The notes beneath the pieces are model-generated. The model was not told the origin of the DNA. It worked only from the letters and a program-made list of their open reading frames with translations, and did no database searches. Positions 26,524-36,549 of a stretch of 64,000 bases of DNA are shown in pieces (within the stretch, counting starts at the first letter, position 1; every line of letters begins with the position of its first letter). The DNA lies in assembly GCA_963782465.1 (NCBI GenBank), contig CAWAJR010000001.1, positions 310,001 to 374,000 of the forward strand, given 5' to 3'. The translations under genes and the position numbers were made by a program. The DNA comes from JAODBJ01 sp963782465 (GTDB taxonomy: Bacteria > Actinomycetota > Acidimicrobiia > IMCC26256 > PALSA-610).

Positions 26524-27840
26524 GTGCGTCCACCTGCATCTGCACCGCCGCGATCCCGGGCGGCGTTCCGGTCGCGGGTCGTGGCCATCGCAGCCCTGGG
26601 CTTCGCGTGGCGGATCGCCTACGTCCTGATCTTCCGGCGTGGGCGACTCCCGTTCACCGGCGACGCGTTGCAGTACAGCGCCGGAGCGAACGATCTCGTC
26701 AACGGCCACGGGTTCGTCAACGCGCTGGCGGCACTCGACGCCCGCTACCTGCCTTCGGCGACGCACCCACCGCTCTACACGCTGTGGCTGGCGATCCCCT
26801 CGTGGCTCTGGCACGGGAACGCGACCCAGCTCACGCACATGCTCTGGACCTGTGTGCTCGACGTCGGGACGATCGTCGTGGTCGCCGCGACCGCTCGCGC
26901 GATCGCCGGCGATCGCGCGGGCGTGATCGCCGCCGTCCTCGCCGCGGCATACCCGAACATCTGGGTGAACGATGGCCTGGTGCTCTCCGAGCCGATGGCG
27001 ATCTTCACGGTCGCGCTCGTGATCTGGTCGGCGTACCGCTTCGCGGCGCGGCGATCGGTGCTCGGGGCGGTCACGCTCGGAGCGACGTGCGGCCTTGCGG
27101 CGCTCGCTCGTTCCGAGTTGTTGCTCCTCGCGCCACTCCTGCTCGTTCCCCTCGCATGCTTCGCGCGGCCCGCACCGCTGTCGCGCCGCGTCGGGTGGCT
27201 CGCGGTGGGCGGTCTCGCCGCGCTCGTTGTGATCGCGCCGTGGGTCGTCTACAACCAGGGCCGGTTCAAGGACCAGGTGCTGTTCACCACGAACTTCGGT
27301 TCCACGCTCGCCGCGGCGAACTGCGACGCCGTCTATTACGGGCCCGCGATCGGTTACAAGAACTACGACTGCCTGCGCGAGGCGGCGCTCCGGGTCGGCC
27401 ATCCCGGCGACGACGAGTCGCAGCAGGAAAAGGAACTCGTTCGGGAGGCGAGGCGCTACATCGCATCGCACACCAGGCGGGTGCCGGTCGTTGTGCTTGC
27501 CCGTTGGGGAAGGTCGTTCGAGGTGTTCCGGCCGAACGACGACGTGAAGGGCGACGAGCTCTTCGGCCACGTCGAACCGTTCGTGTCGAGCCTGGGCGTC
27601 TACTCGTTCGACGCCATCCTTGCGCTGGCGGTCGCGGGCATCTTCGTGATGCGCGCCCGCCGGATCCGGCTGTTGCCGGTGCTCGTGCCGGTCGGGGTCG
27701 TGTTCGTGTCGATCGGGCTGACGTTCGCCCAGACGCGTTACCGGGCGCCGGCGGAGGTGCCGCTGCTGCTCCTGGCGGCGGTCACGCTCGACGCGATCTT
27801 CGGCGCGCTCCGCCATCCGGAGGCTTCTGTGGCGGTATGA
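26524..27840 (+). CDS. GT39/ArnT-like membrane glycosyltransferase, copy 2
   Basis: A 438-residue paralogue of the preceding gene, eight bases downstream and read the same way. It keeps FTGDALQYSAGANDLVNGHG, THPPLYTLWLAIPSWL and the C-terminal TFAQTRYRAPAEVPLLLLAA. The N-terminal leader is shorter and proline-rich. It starts at GTG 26524. The periplasmic loop between YYGPAIGYKNYDCLREAAL and the last helices differs most from copies 1 and 3. The acceptor is unknown; different loops could give different acceptor preference. Confidence 0.8.
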   Translation: MRPPASAPPRSRAAFRSRVVAIAALGFAWRIAYVLIFRRGRLPFTGDALQYSAGANDLVNGHGFVNALAALDARYLPSATHPPLYTLWLAIPSWLWHGNATQLTHMLWTCVLDVGTIVVVAATARAIAGDRAGVIAAVLAAAYPNIWVNDGLVLSEPMAIFTVALVIWSAYRFAARRSVLGAVTLGATCGLAALARSELLLLAPLLLVPLACFARPAPLSRRVGWLAVGGLAALVVIAPWVVYNQGRFKDQVLFTTNFGSTLAAANCDAVYYGPAIGYKNYDCLREAALRVGHPGDDESQQEKELVREARRYIASHTRRVPVVVLARWGRSFEVFRPNDDVKGDELFGHVEPFVSSLGVYSFDAILALAVAGIFVMRARRIRLLPVLVPVGVVFVSIGLTFAQTRYRAPAEVPLLLLAAVTLDAIFGALRHPEASVAV

Positions 27841-27922
27841 CCGTTGCGACTTCGTGATGAGGGCAAGAATCGGCTTTGGCCCCTGCCACTGGTGCCCCGT
27901 TCACGGGTACGTTCGGCGCGAG

Positions 27923-29362
27923 ATGCAAGGCGCGACCGTGGAGAGGGTCGGCGCCGAACGCGCCGATCTTGAACGAGGACGGCCACCACCGCTTCGCGCC
28001 AGCTTCAGGACGCGCGTGGGCGTCATCGCGTTGGCTGGTTTCGGGTGGCGGGTTGCGTACGTCCTGATCCTCCGACGCGGGCACTTGCCGTTCGGGGGTG
28101 ACGCGCTCCAGTACAGCTACGGAGCGAACGATTTCGTCCGGGGTCACGGGTTCGTCAACGCGTGGGCGGCAACCGGGCTCCAGTTGCTGCCTTCGGCGAC
28201 GCACCCGCCGCTTTACACGTTGTGGTTGGCGATCCCGTCGTGGCTGTGGCACGGCGATGCGAGCCAGCTCACGCACATGCTCTGGACGTGCGTGCTCGAT
28301 ATCGGGACGATTGTCGTGGTCGCGGCCACCGCTCGCGCGATCGCGGGTGATCGTGCCGGTGTGATTGCCGCCGTCCTCGCCGCGGCGTACCCGAACATCT
28401 GGGTGCACGACGGCTTGATCCTGTCCGAACCGATCGCGATCTTCACCCTCGCGGTGGTGATCTGGTCGGCGTACCGGTTCGCGGCGCGGCCGACGCTTCT
28501 CGCGGTCGTCGTGCTCGGCGCCGCATGTGGCGTCGCCGCGCTTGCTCGACCCGAGTTGTTGCTTCTCGCGCCGTTGCTTGTCGTCCCGTTGGCACTGTTC
28601 TGCGGTGACGCAGCGATCCTGCGTCGCGTCGCGTGGGTGGCGGTGGGTGGTCTCGCCGCGCTGGTCGTGATCGCCCCGTGGGTCGTCTACAACGAGGGCC
28701 GCTTCAACGAGCATCTGGTGTTCACGACGAACTTCGGTTCCACGCTCGTTGCGGCGAACTGCGATGCCGTGTACTACGGCGACGCGATCGGCTACAAGAG
28801 CTACTGGTGCGCGCACAATGCAATGGAGGCCGCCGATCGTCCCGGTGAGGACGAGTCGCAGCACCAAAAAGAACTCGTGCAACAGGCGAAGATCTACATC
28901 AAGGCGCACCTGGGTCGGGTCCCTGTGGTCGTGCTCGCCCGTTGGGGCCGGTCGTTGGAAGTGTTCCGGCCGAACGATGACGTCACGGGCGACGAGGTCT
29001 TCGGCCACCGTGAACCGTTCGTGTCGAACCTCGCCGTCTATTCGTTCGACGCGATGCTCGCCCTCGCCGTCGCGGGGGTGTTCGTGATGCGCGCCCGCCG
29101 GGCCCGGCTGTTGCCCGTGCTGGCGCCGGTCGGGGTCGTGTTCGCGGCGATCGGGCTGACGTTCGCCCAGACGCGTTACCGGGCGCCGGCGGAGGTGCCG
29201 CTGGTCCTCCTGGCCGCCGTCGCGCTCGACGCGATCATCGGTGCGCTGCGCCGTCCGGAGCCCGCCCCGCGTGCATCGGGCTTCCCGGCCCCGGCCCGGG
29301 GTCTCCGCCGCTCTACGATGAGCCGGACACATCGGCGGCGACAGGGAGAACGAGTTCAGTGA
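27923..29362 (+). CDS. GT39/ArnT-like membrane glycosyltransferase, copy 3
   Basis: A third paralogue, about 479 residues. It has FGGDALQYSYGANDFVRGHG, THPPLYTLWLAIPSWL and TFAQTRYRAPAEVPLVLLAA. Relative to its siblings it lacks the Asn-rich NYDC in the loop, having SYWCAHNAMEAADRP instead. The start is uncertain: ATG 27923 keeps a leader similar to copy 2, but ATG 27857 and GTG 27854 open a longer one. The end runs past the family's last helix by about 30 residues (SRTHRRRQGERVQ) and overlaps the next gene by four bases. Confidence 0.78.
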   Translation: MQGATVERVGAERADLERGRPPPLRASFRTRVGVIALAGFGWRVAYVLILRRGHLPFGGDALQYSYGANDFVRGHGFVNAWAATGLQLLPSATHPPLYTLWLAIPSWLWHGDASQLTHMLWTCVLDIGTIVVVAATARAIAGDRAGVIAAVLAAAYPNIWVHDGLILSEPIAIFTLAVVIWSAYRFAARPTLLAVVVLGAACGVAALARPELLLLAPLLVVPLALFCGDAAILRRVAWVAVGGLAALVVIAPWVVYNEGRFNEHLVFTTNFGSTLVAANCDAVYYGDAIGYKSYWCAHNAMEAADRPGEDESQHQKELVQQAKIYIKAHLGRVPVVVLARWGRSLEVFRPNDDVTGDEVFGHREPFVSNLAVYSFDAMLALAVAGVFVMRARRARLLPVLAPVGVVFAAIGLTFAQTRYRAPAEVPLVLLAAVALDAIIGALRRPEPAPRASGFPAPARGLRRSTMSRTHRRRQGERVQ

Positions 29363-29586
29363 GGCCCACCCGCATCATGGCGATCACTGCCGGCGTTCTC
29401 GCCGCGCTCGGCGGCATCGGGCTGTTCGTGTGGCTCTTGTTCCTGCGCCGTCCCGGTGGGGAGTTCTGGTTCTACTGGATCCCGGTCCTGCTCATCGGCG
29501 GGTTCGCGGGGCTGATGATCAACCTCGCGGTCGGGTACTGGATGAAGGTGGGCCGGCTCGAGGCCCGCGGGCGGCCCCGGGAGTGA
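29359..29586 (+). CDS. Small two-helix membrane protein
   Basis: A 75-residue protein with two hydrophobic segments (IMAITAGVLAALGGIGLFVW and FYWIPVLLIGGFAGLMINLA) and a basic C-terminus. No family is recognised. GTG 29359 overlaps the stop of the upstream glycosyltransferase, and its own stop overlaps the next gene's GTG, so it looks like part of the same coupled transcript. Confidence 0.6.
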   Translation: MRPTRIMAITAGVLAALGGIGLFVWLLFLRRPGGEFWFYWIPVLLIGGFAGLMINLAVGYWMKVGRLEARGRPRE

Positions 29587-30692
29587 GCGAACCCGACGCG
29601 TCCACGGCGGGTTCGCCCGACCCGGTCGACTGGCCGACCGCACGCCGGGTCGCGCGCGTCGTCGGCGGCCGCGATGCGCTCTCCCTCTCCTATCTCGGCA
29701 CTTCCCTCGACCGCGATTTCACCGCGCTCACCGCGGAGGCCGAGGCGTACGTCGCCGACTTCACCGGCTTGCGCGGGCCCGGGCAGGCGACGGCGGCGGT
29801 GCTCGACCGTGGCGGCTGGGTCGACGCGAACGTCGAGTCGATGCGGCGCCTGCTTTCACCCCTCACGCAGCGCCTCGGCGCGCGCCTCGCGTCGAGCGCG
29901 ATGGCACCGGTCGGTCGCGTCATCACCGGCACCGAGGTGGGTGTGCTGCTCGGTTACCTCTCGCAGCGAGTCCTCGGCCAGTACGACCTCCTCGTACCGG
30001 AGAGCGCGAGCGAGGACGCGGTCTACTACGTCGGCCCGAACGTCCTCGGCCTGGAAAAGCGCTTCGCGTTCCGCCCGCGCGACTTCCGTTTGTGGATCGC
30101 GATCCACGAAGTCACCCACCGGGCCCAATTCACCGGTGTGCCGTGGTTGAAGCCCTACTTCCTCTCGTTGGTCGACAAGACGATGAACATCGTCGAGCCC
30201 GACCCGCGCACCCTCGTCGACGCGGTGCGTCGCGCCGCCGATGAGCTGCGCCAGGGCCGTAACCCACTCGACGACGGCGGGATCGTCGGCCTCTTCGCCG
30301 GCCCCGACCAGCGCGGCGTCCTCGACCAGGTGCAGGCGTTGATGTCGCTGATCGAAGGCCACGGCAACTTCGTGATGAGCGAACTCGGCCGCCGCTACGT
30401 CGCCGGTGAGGAACGCATGGCCCGCATCCTCCACGCCCGCCGCCAGGCGGGCGGTCTCAACGCGATCATCCAGAAGCTGCTCGGCTTCGAGATGAAGATG
30501 CGCCAGTACGACGTCGGCGAACGGTTCATCCGCGCGATCACCGACGAAGCCGGTCCCAATGCCCTCGATGCCGCGTGGCGCTCGGCCGAATCGTTACCCA
30601 CCCTCGACGAGCTGAAGACGCCGCGGCGCTGGCTCGAGCGCGTCGACGCCACGTCGTTGCCGCCGACGGCGCGCGCGGCCGGCACGGCATAG
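29583..30692 (+). CDS. Zinc-dependent metalloprotease-like protein, DUF2342 family
   Basis: An actinobacteria-specific protein of 369 residues (also annotated as coenzyme-F420-biosynthesis-associated protein). The HExxH motif is in WIAIHEVTHRAQFTGVPWL near residue 180, with a later Glu in SLIEGHGNFVM, consistent with a zincin-type site. It normally sits directly before tilS, as here (two bases). Substrate and process are unknown; a link to F420 in this organism is not supported by anything else in the window. Start GTG 29583 overlaps the previous stop. Confidence 0.85.
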   Translation: MSEPDASTAGSPDPVDWPTARRVARVVGGRDALSLSYLGTSLDRDFTALTAEAEAYVADFTGLRGPGQATAAVLDRGGWVDANVESMRRLLSPLTQRLGARLASSAMAPVGRVITGTEVGVLLGYLSQRVLGQYDLLVPESASEDAVYYVGPNVLGLEKRFAFRPRDFRLWIAIHEVTHRAQFTGVPWLKPYFLSLVDKTMNIVEPDPRTLVDAVRRAADELRQGRNPLDDGGIVGLFAGPDQRGVLDQVQALMSLIEGHGNFVMSELGRRYVAGEERMARILHARRQAGGLNAIIQKLLGFEMKMRQYDVGERFIRAITDEAGPNALDAAWRSAESLPTLDELKTPRRWLERVDATSLPPTARAAGTA

Positions 30693-30694
30693 CC

Positions 30695-32036
30695 ATGTTC
30701 GAGCGCGCTCTCGCGCGCTGGCGTCACCGTTTGATCGCGATCGACGACCTCGATCCGGCACAACCTGTCGTCGTCGCTTGTTCCGGCGGCGCTGATTCGA
30801 TCGCGTTGCTCGCGCTCGTGCGAGCACGCGGTTTCGCGGTCATCGTGGTCTACATCGATCACGGACTGCGCCCGGAAAGTGCCCACGACGGCACGGTCGT
30901 GGGTGAAGTCGCGACGCGTTCTTGGCGCGTCGTACGAGGCGATCACGGTCGACGTGCCGCCGGGGGCGAACCTCGAAGCGCGAGCGCGCGACGCGCGGTA
31001 TGCGGCACTCGAGGAGGTTCGAGCCCGCACCGGCGCCCCGGCCCTGCTCGTCGGTCATACCGCCGACGATCAGGCGGAAACGGTGTTGCTCAACTTCTTG
31101 CGGGGCAGCGGGTCCGATGGGCTGGCCGGTATGGCACCGGTGCGGGGCACCGTGCGGCGCCCGCTCCTGGCGCTGCGCCGTGCCGACACCCACGAGATCT
31201 GTGCTCGGCTCGGCGTCGGCCCCGTCGACGACGCCATGAACGCCGACCTCGGCTACCGGCGCGTCTGGCTGCGCCGGGAAGTGATGCCCCGCCTCGAAGC
31301 CGGGGCGTCACGCGACCTCGTACCCGTCCTCGCGCGCCAGGCCGACGTGCTGCGGGAGGAGGCCGCCTTCCTCGACGCCGCTTCGACCGGCGCCGAGTTG
31401 GCCGACGGTTCGCTCGACGTTCCGTCGTTGGTTGCGCTGCCCCGGGTCCTGGCCCGCCGCGCAGTGCGACGCTGGCTCGGTGCACCTCCCGCGAACGCTC
31501 GCGACGTCGACGCGGTCCTCGCCGTCGCGGCGGGCGACGCCCGGGCTGCGCAACTCGTCGCGGGGGTGCGGGTGGAACGGGCCGGTGGCCGCCTGGTGCG
31601 TGCCCGAGTGGAAGAACCCCCGAGCGCGGTCGTGATCGAGTTCCCGGGCCGGACGATCGGCGGGTGCCTCGAGCTCGAGACCTGGGTCGAGAACGGGCCG
31701 CCGGCGGCGTGGCCCGACGGTCGCGACGTGTGCGTGGTCGACGCCGACATCGTCGGGCCCGACGGCGTGTTACGGGCCGCGGTGGCCGGCGAGCGCTTTC
31801 ATCCGCTCGGCAGTTCGGGCACCAAGACGGTCTTCGACGCACTCCGGGAGTGCGGGGTGCCCGCCTCGGAACGGTCGAACGCCCTCGTGGTCGCGACCGG
31901 CGCGAACGGCTCGATTGAGAACAGTTTGTTACCGGCGGGGTCGCCATGGTGGGTCCTCGGTTACCGTATCGACCATCGCGTGCGGGTTACGTCCCGGACG
32001 CGCCGTTACCTCTGGCTGGCTACCGGAACGGTGTGA
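30695..32036 (+). CDS. tilS: tRNA(Ile)-lysidine synthetase, split by a one-base frameshift near 30919
   Basis: Converts C34 of the tRNA-Ile CAU anticodon to lysidine, an essential step in reading AUA. The N-terminal frame from ATG 30695 has the PP-loop VACSGGADSIALLAL and the landmark YIDHGLRPESAHD. The rest lies in another frame, starting around LGASYEAITVDVPPGANLEA and containing LVGHTADDQAETVLLNFLRG and the C-terminal TilS domain. Removing one T from CGTTCTTGG at 30919-30920 joins the frames exactly (VATRLGASYEAIT). This favours a sequence error. The stop overlaps the hpt start (TGATG). Confidence 0.88.
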
Positions 32037-33271
32037 TGAACGACCCGAACATCGGGCACGTCGTGGTCGACGAGCACGAGCTGCAACGGCGCATCTCCGA
32101 ACTCGGCAAAGACATCACATCGGACTACGGGGCGAACCCCCCACTGCTCGTCGGTGTGCTCAAGGGCGCGTTCATGTTCATGAGCGACCTTGCCCGCGCC
32201 GTCGACCTCCCCGTCGAGTTCGACTTCATGGCGGTGTCTTCGTACGGGTCGGCCACCCGGACGAGCGGCGTCGTGCGGATCATGAAGGACCTCGACGTCG
32301 ACCTCACGGACCGCCACGTGCTCATCGTCGAGGACATCGTCGACTCGGGGCTCACGCTCGCCTACCTGCGCAAGAACCTCCGCGCCCGCGGGACCGCGTC
32401 GCTCGAAGTGTGCGCGTTGCTCGTGAAGGAAGGGCTGCAGAAGGTCGATCTCGACCTCCGCTACGTCGGCTTCACCATCCCGCCGGCGTTCGTCGTCGGT
32501 TACGGCCTCGACGTCGCCGAGCGGTACCGGAACCTGCCGTACATCGCCGAGTACGGGCCCGCCCGACCTGGCCTGAAGCGCTCCGAGACCGGGCGCGTAT
32601 CCTCTGGCGGGCGGCGATCGCCGTTCGCGGGGGCTCGAACCCTCGGAGGGAACGTGACCGAACCCCATCCGCCGCGCGACGTCGACGAGGAAACCGACGG
32701 CGCCGGCGTCGACAAGGCCCGCATCGAGAAGGCGGTTCGTGAACTGCTGCTCGCGATCGGTGAGGACCCCGACCGCGACGGTCTGCGGCGCACCCCGGAA
32801 CGGGTCGCCGAGATGTACGGCGAGATCGCCGGTGGCCTCTTCGACGAACCGGCCCGCCATCTCGTGGTCACCTTCGAGGCTGATCACGACGAGATGGTGA
32901 TGGTGCGTGACATCCCGCTCTTCTCGATCTGCGAGCACCACCTGGTGCCGTTCCACGGCAAGGCGCACGTCGCGTACATCCCCGGCGCCGACGGACGCAT
33001 CACCGGCCTCTCGAAGATCGCCCGCCTCGTCGACGGGTTCGCAAGACGCCCGCAGGTGCAAGAACGGCTCACGACCCAGATCGCCGACGCGATGGCCGGC
33101 GCGCTGCAACCGCTCGGCGTTTTCGTGGTGATCGAGGCGGAGCACCTCTGCATGTCGATGCGCGGCGTCCGCAAACCGGGTTCCACCACCGTGACCTCGG
33201 CCGTCCGCGGGCTGTTCAAGGACAATCCCGCCACCCGAGCCGAAGCGATGGCCTTCCTCGGCGTCCATTAG
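32036..33271 (+). CDS. hpt: Hypoxanthine phosphoribosyltransferase continuing in frame into FolE
   Basis: Residues 1-180 are a complete purine-salvage Hpt. It makes IMP/GMP from hypoxanthine/guanine and PRPP; its PRPP motif is VLIVEDIVDSGLTLAYL, and YGLDVAERYRNLPYIAEYG marks the usual C-terminus. The frame then has no stop and runs through a 50-residue linker (ARPGLKRSETGRVSSGG onward) into GTP cyclohydrolase I. Start ATG 32036. A stop would appear at TGA 32574 if one base were removed from GGGCCCGCCC (32555-32564), so the fusion may be an artefact. The usual ftsH gene between hpt and folE is absent. Confidence 0.8.
   Translation: MNDPNIGHVVVDEHELQRRISELGKDITSDYGANPPLLVGVLKGAFMFMSDLARAVDLPVEFDFMAVSSYGSATRTSGVVRIMKDLDVDLTDRHVLIVEDIVDSGLTLAYLRKNLRARGTASLEVCALLVKEGLQKVDLDLRYVGFTIPPAFVVGYGLDVAERYRNLPYIAEYGPARPGLKRSETGRVSSGGRRSPFAGARTLGGNVTEPHPPRDVDEETDGAGVDKARIEKAVRELLLAIGEDPDRDGLRRTPERVAEMYGEIAGGLFDEPARHLVVTFEADHDEMVMVRDIPLFSICEHHLVPFHGKAHVAYIPGADGRITGLSKIARLVDGFARRPQVQERLTTQIADAMAGALQPLGVFVVIEAEHLCMSMRGVRKPGSTTVTSAVRGLFKDNPATRAEAMAFLGVH
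32654..33271 (+). CDS. folE: GTP cyclohydrolase I
   Basis: Makes 7,8-dihydroneopterin triphosphate from GTP, the first folate step. The domain starts near KARIEKAVRELLLAIGEDPD and shows the zinc ligands in FSICEHHLVPFHGKAHVAYI, with the second Cys in EAEHLCMSMRGVRKPG. This matches type IA, about 205 residues. GTG 32654 has GGAGGG five bases upstream (32645-32650) and a TATCCT -10-like box at 32598, so it can be translated on its own even though the upstream hpt frame reads into it. Confidence 0.93.
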   Translation: MTEPHPPRDVDEETDGAGVDKARIEKAVRELLLAIGEDPDRDGLRRTPERVAEMYGEIAGGLFDEPARHLVVTFEADHDEMVMVRDIPLFSICEHHLVPFHGKAHVAYIPGADGRITGLSKIARLVDGFARRPQVQERLTTQIADAMAGALQPLGVFVVIEAEHLCMSMRGVRKPGSTTVTSAVRGLFKDNPATRAEAMAFLGVH

Positions 33272-33297
33272 GAGCCGAACCGCGCGGCGTCCTCGGA

Positions 33298-33303
33298 TAA
33301 CCT
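33298..33303 (+). promoter_or_regulatory. -10 box of a leaderless folP transcript
   Basis: TAACCT lies 8 bases before the folP GTG with no ribosome site, the same layout as before folB and cysS. Confidence 0.45.
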
Positions 33304-33311
33304 CCGAAACC

Positions 33312-34166
33312 GTGCCCGACCGCTTCTCGACGGCGTTCCTGCCCTCGCGAGCGGTGATGGGGGTCCTGAATGTCACCCCCGACTCCTTCTCGGACGGAGG
33401 CGCGTACCTGGCCCCCGCGACCGCAGTCGCGCATGGTGTCGAGATGTTCACGCAGGGTGCCGACATCGTCGACGTGGGCGGGGAATCGACACGACCGCGT
33501 GCCGCCGCGGTGCCGGCCGGGGAAGAGATCCGGCGGGCCGTCCCGGTGATCCGGGGGATCCTCGAACGGCTCCCGGGCGCGGTCTGCAGCATCGACACCA
33601 GCAAGGCAGCCGTCGCCGCGGCCGCGCTCGACGCGGGCGCGCGGATCGTGAACGACGTTTCGGCCGGCACCGCCGACGCCGAGATGTTCGCGGTCGTCGC
33701 CGACCACGACGCCGGCTACGTCGCGATGCACATGCAGGGCACACCGCGCACCATGCAGGACGAACCGCGCTACGACGACGTCGTCCGCGAGGTCGGCGAC
33801 TACCTGGTCGGCCGGCTCGATGCAGCAGGGGCGGCCGGGATCCGCGACGACGCGCTGTTTGCCGATCCGGGCATCGGTTTCGGCAAGACCATCGAGCACA
33901 ACCTCGCGTTGCTTCGTGCACTCCCGGCACTGGTCGCACGCGTCGGCGTACCGGTGTGCATCGGTGCGTCGCGCAAGTCGTTCCTGGGTGTGCTCACGGG
34001 CGGTGCGCCCGCGACCGATCGTGAAGAGGCGACGCTCGCGACCACGGTGTGGGCGTTCGAGCGCGGTGTTCGCGCCGTTCGCGTGCACGACGTCGCCGGG
34101 TCGTGGCGAGCGGCCCGTCTCCTGCAAACGATGGCGCGCGCAACGCAAGCAGGAGTCGCGGCGTGA
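33312..34166 (+). CDS. folP: Dihydropteroate synthase
   Basis: Joins p-aminobenzoate to hydroxymethyldihydropterin pyrophosphate; target of sulfonamides. TIM-barrel signs are VMGVLNVTPDSFSDGG, ADIVDVGGESTRPRA, SIDTSKAAVAAAAL, IVNDVSAG, ALFADPGIGFGKTIEHN and CIGASRKSFLG near the C-terminus. It is 284 residues, full length. GTG 33312. Its TGA overlaps the GTG of the next gene. Confidence 0.96.
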   Translation: MPDRFSTAFLPSRAVMGVLNVTPDSFSDGGAYLAPATAVAHGVEMFTQGADIVDVGGESTRPRAAAVPAGEEIRRAVPVIRGILERLPGAVCSIDTSKAAVAAAALDAGARIVNDVSAGTADAEMFAVVADHDAGYVAMHMQGTPRTMQDEPRYDDVVREVGDYLVGRLDAAGAAGIRDDALFADPGIGFGKTIEHNLALLRALPALVARVGVPVCIGASRKSFLGVLTGGAPATDREEATLATTVWAFERGVRAVRVHDVAGSWRAARLLQTMARATQAGVAA

Positions 34167-34681
34167 CCACCTTGCGGGGACGCTGGGCACAAGGGCTCGA
34201 GCCACGCTTCTTCACGTGGATCATCAAGGACCGGCTCGGCGCGTCGGAACGTCCCGGCGGTTTCGCGCGCAACCACCGCAAGGTCCGGCGCCAGGAGGAA
34301 CTCATCTGGTTGCGCGTCAACGGCTTCACGCACATCGTGTCGTTGCTCGACTCGCCGCACAACCTCCACGCGTACGAGGAAGCGCAACTGCACTACGTCC
34401 ACCTGCCGATCGGGCGGCGCGACGAAATGCCCGAACATCTGCGCGACATCTATACGGCCGTCGCCGCTTACCTCGACGACCCGGAAGAGAAGCTGCTCGT
34501 GCACCACGAGGAGTTCGGCGATCGCCTGCTCGGCGTGCTCGCCGGTTACCTGCTCTATTGCGGCCTGGTCGACAGCGGCCCGCACGCGATCTCGATCATC
34601 GAGAAGCTGAGCGGTCGCAACCTCGGCGCCGAAGGTCGCGAGATCGTGTCGGTCACGATCGACGAGCACCTCACCCGCTGA
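34163..34681 (+). CDS. Tyrosine/dual-specificity phosphatase-like protein with Cys replaced by His
   Basis: A 172-residue protein with the PTP/DSP fold pattern: GFTHIVSLLDSPHNL, LHYVHLPIGRRDEMPEHL and then VHHEEFGDRLLGVLAGYLLY. The last segment aligns with the loop HC-x5-R, but the catalytic Cys is His115 while His114 and Arg121 remain. A Cys-based phosphatase mechanism is therefore not possible; it is a pseudophosphatase or uses other chemistry. GTG 34163 overlaps the folP stop. No folate enzyme of this kind is known to me. A similar protein may substitute for the missing dihydroneopterin-triphosphate phosphatase step, but that is speculation. Confidence 0.6.
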   Translation: MTTLRGRWAQGLEPRFFTWIIKDRLGASERPGGFARNHRKVRRQEELIWLRVNGFTHIVSLLDSPHNLHAYEEAQLHYVHLPIGRRDEMPEHLRDIYTAVAAYLDDPEEKLLVHHEEFGDRLLGVLAGYLLYCGLVDSGPHAISIIEKLSGRNLGAEGREIVSVTIDEHLTR

Positions 34682-34689
34682 CCCCACTG

Positions 34690-34739
34690 GTTTTGATGTA
34701 CCCGGAACGCGCTTTCGGGCCGGTGTGATACATCAAAAC
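34690..34739. terminator. Bidirectional terminator with perfect 11-bp stem
   Basis: GTTTTGATGTA at 34690-34700 is the exact complement of TACATCAAAAC at 34729-34739, around a 28-base loop. It sits between the convergent phosphatase-like gene and pyk; the A/T-rich arms give a T-run on either strand, as in a classical terminator. Confidence 0.8.
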
Positions 34740-34749
34740 GAGCGGGCGG

Positions 34750-36155
<1,406 letters not shown>

Positions 36156-36184
36156 CGGCTGATTCTCGCCGCGACTCGACCCTC

Positions 36185-36190
36185 TATGGT
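36185..36190 (+). promoter_or_regulatory. -10 box of a leaderless folB transcript
   Basis: TATGGT lies 8 bases before the folB ATG (36199) with no ribosome site between. It faces the pyk gene across about 30 bases. Confidence 0.45.
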
Positions 36191-36198
36191 GGACATCC

Positions 36199-36549
36199 AT
36201 GGACCGCATCCGGATCGTGGGCATCCGGGCGCTCGGCGTACACGGCGTGCTCCCGGAGGAGCAGCACCGGCCGCAGCCCTTCGAGGTCGACGTCGAGTTG
36301 ATGCTCGACCTGCACGATGCGGGGACGAGCGACGCGCTCGAAGACACGGTCGACTACGGAGCGGTGTGCGAAGCGGTCAATCGCGTCGTTACGTCGGAAC
36401 GCCACCAACTCCTCGAACGGCTCGCTGATCGCATCGCGGAAGTGTGCCGGGCCGACGCGCGGGTCACGAACGTCACCGTGGAAGTGCGCAAGTTGCACCC
36501 GCCCGTGCGGGCGATGGTCGACTTCGTCGCGGTGCAGGTCGAGCGGTGA
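36199..36549 (+). CDS. folB: Dihydroneopterin aldolase
   Basis: Cleaves dihydroneopterin to hydroxymethyldihydropterin, before FolK. The 116-residue protein has the family layout: RIVGIRALGVHGVLPEEQHR (the conserved Gly-His-Gly turn and catalytic-site residues), DTVDYGAVCEAV and the VEVRKLHPPV element carrying the conserved Lys. Its stop overlaps the folK GTG, so the pair is coupled. Confidence 0.95.
   Translation: MDRIRIVGIRALGVHGVLPEEQHRPQPFEVDVELMLDLHDAGTSDALEDTVDYGAVCEAVNRVVTSERHQLLERLADRIAEVCRADARVTNVTVEVRKLHPPVRAMVDFVAVQVER

Larger units (their letters stand above)
25118..29362 (+). repeat. Tandem array of three paralogous glycosyltransferase genes
   Basis: Three head-to-tail genes (25118-26515, 26524-27840, 27923-29362) share extended near-identical protein blocks, for example WTCVLDVGTIVVVAATARAI and TFAQTRYRAPAEVPL, and also close DNA similarity. 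This is the signature of recent tandem duplication; the copies differ mainly at the N-terminus and in parts of the extracytoplasmic loop. Confidence 0.85.
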
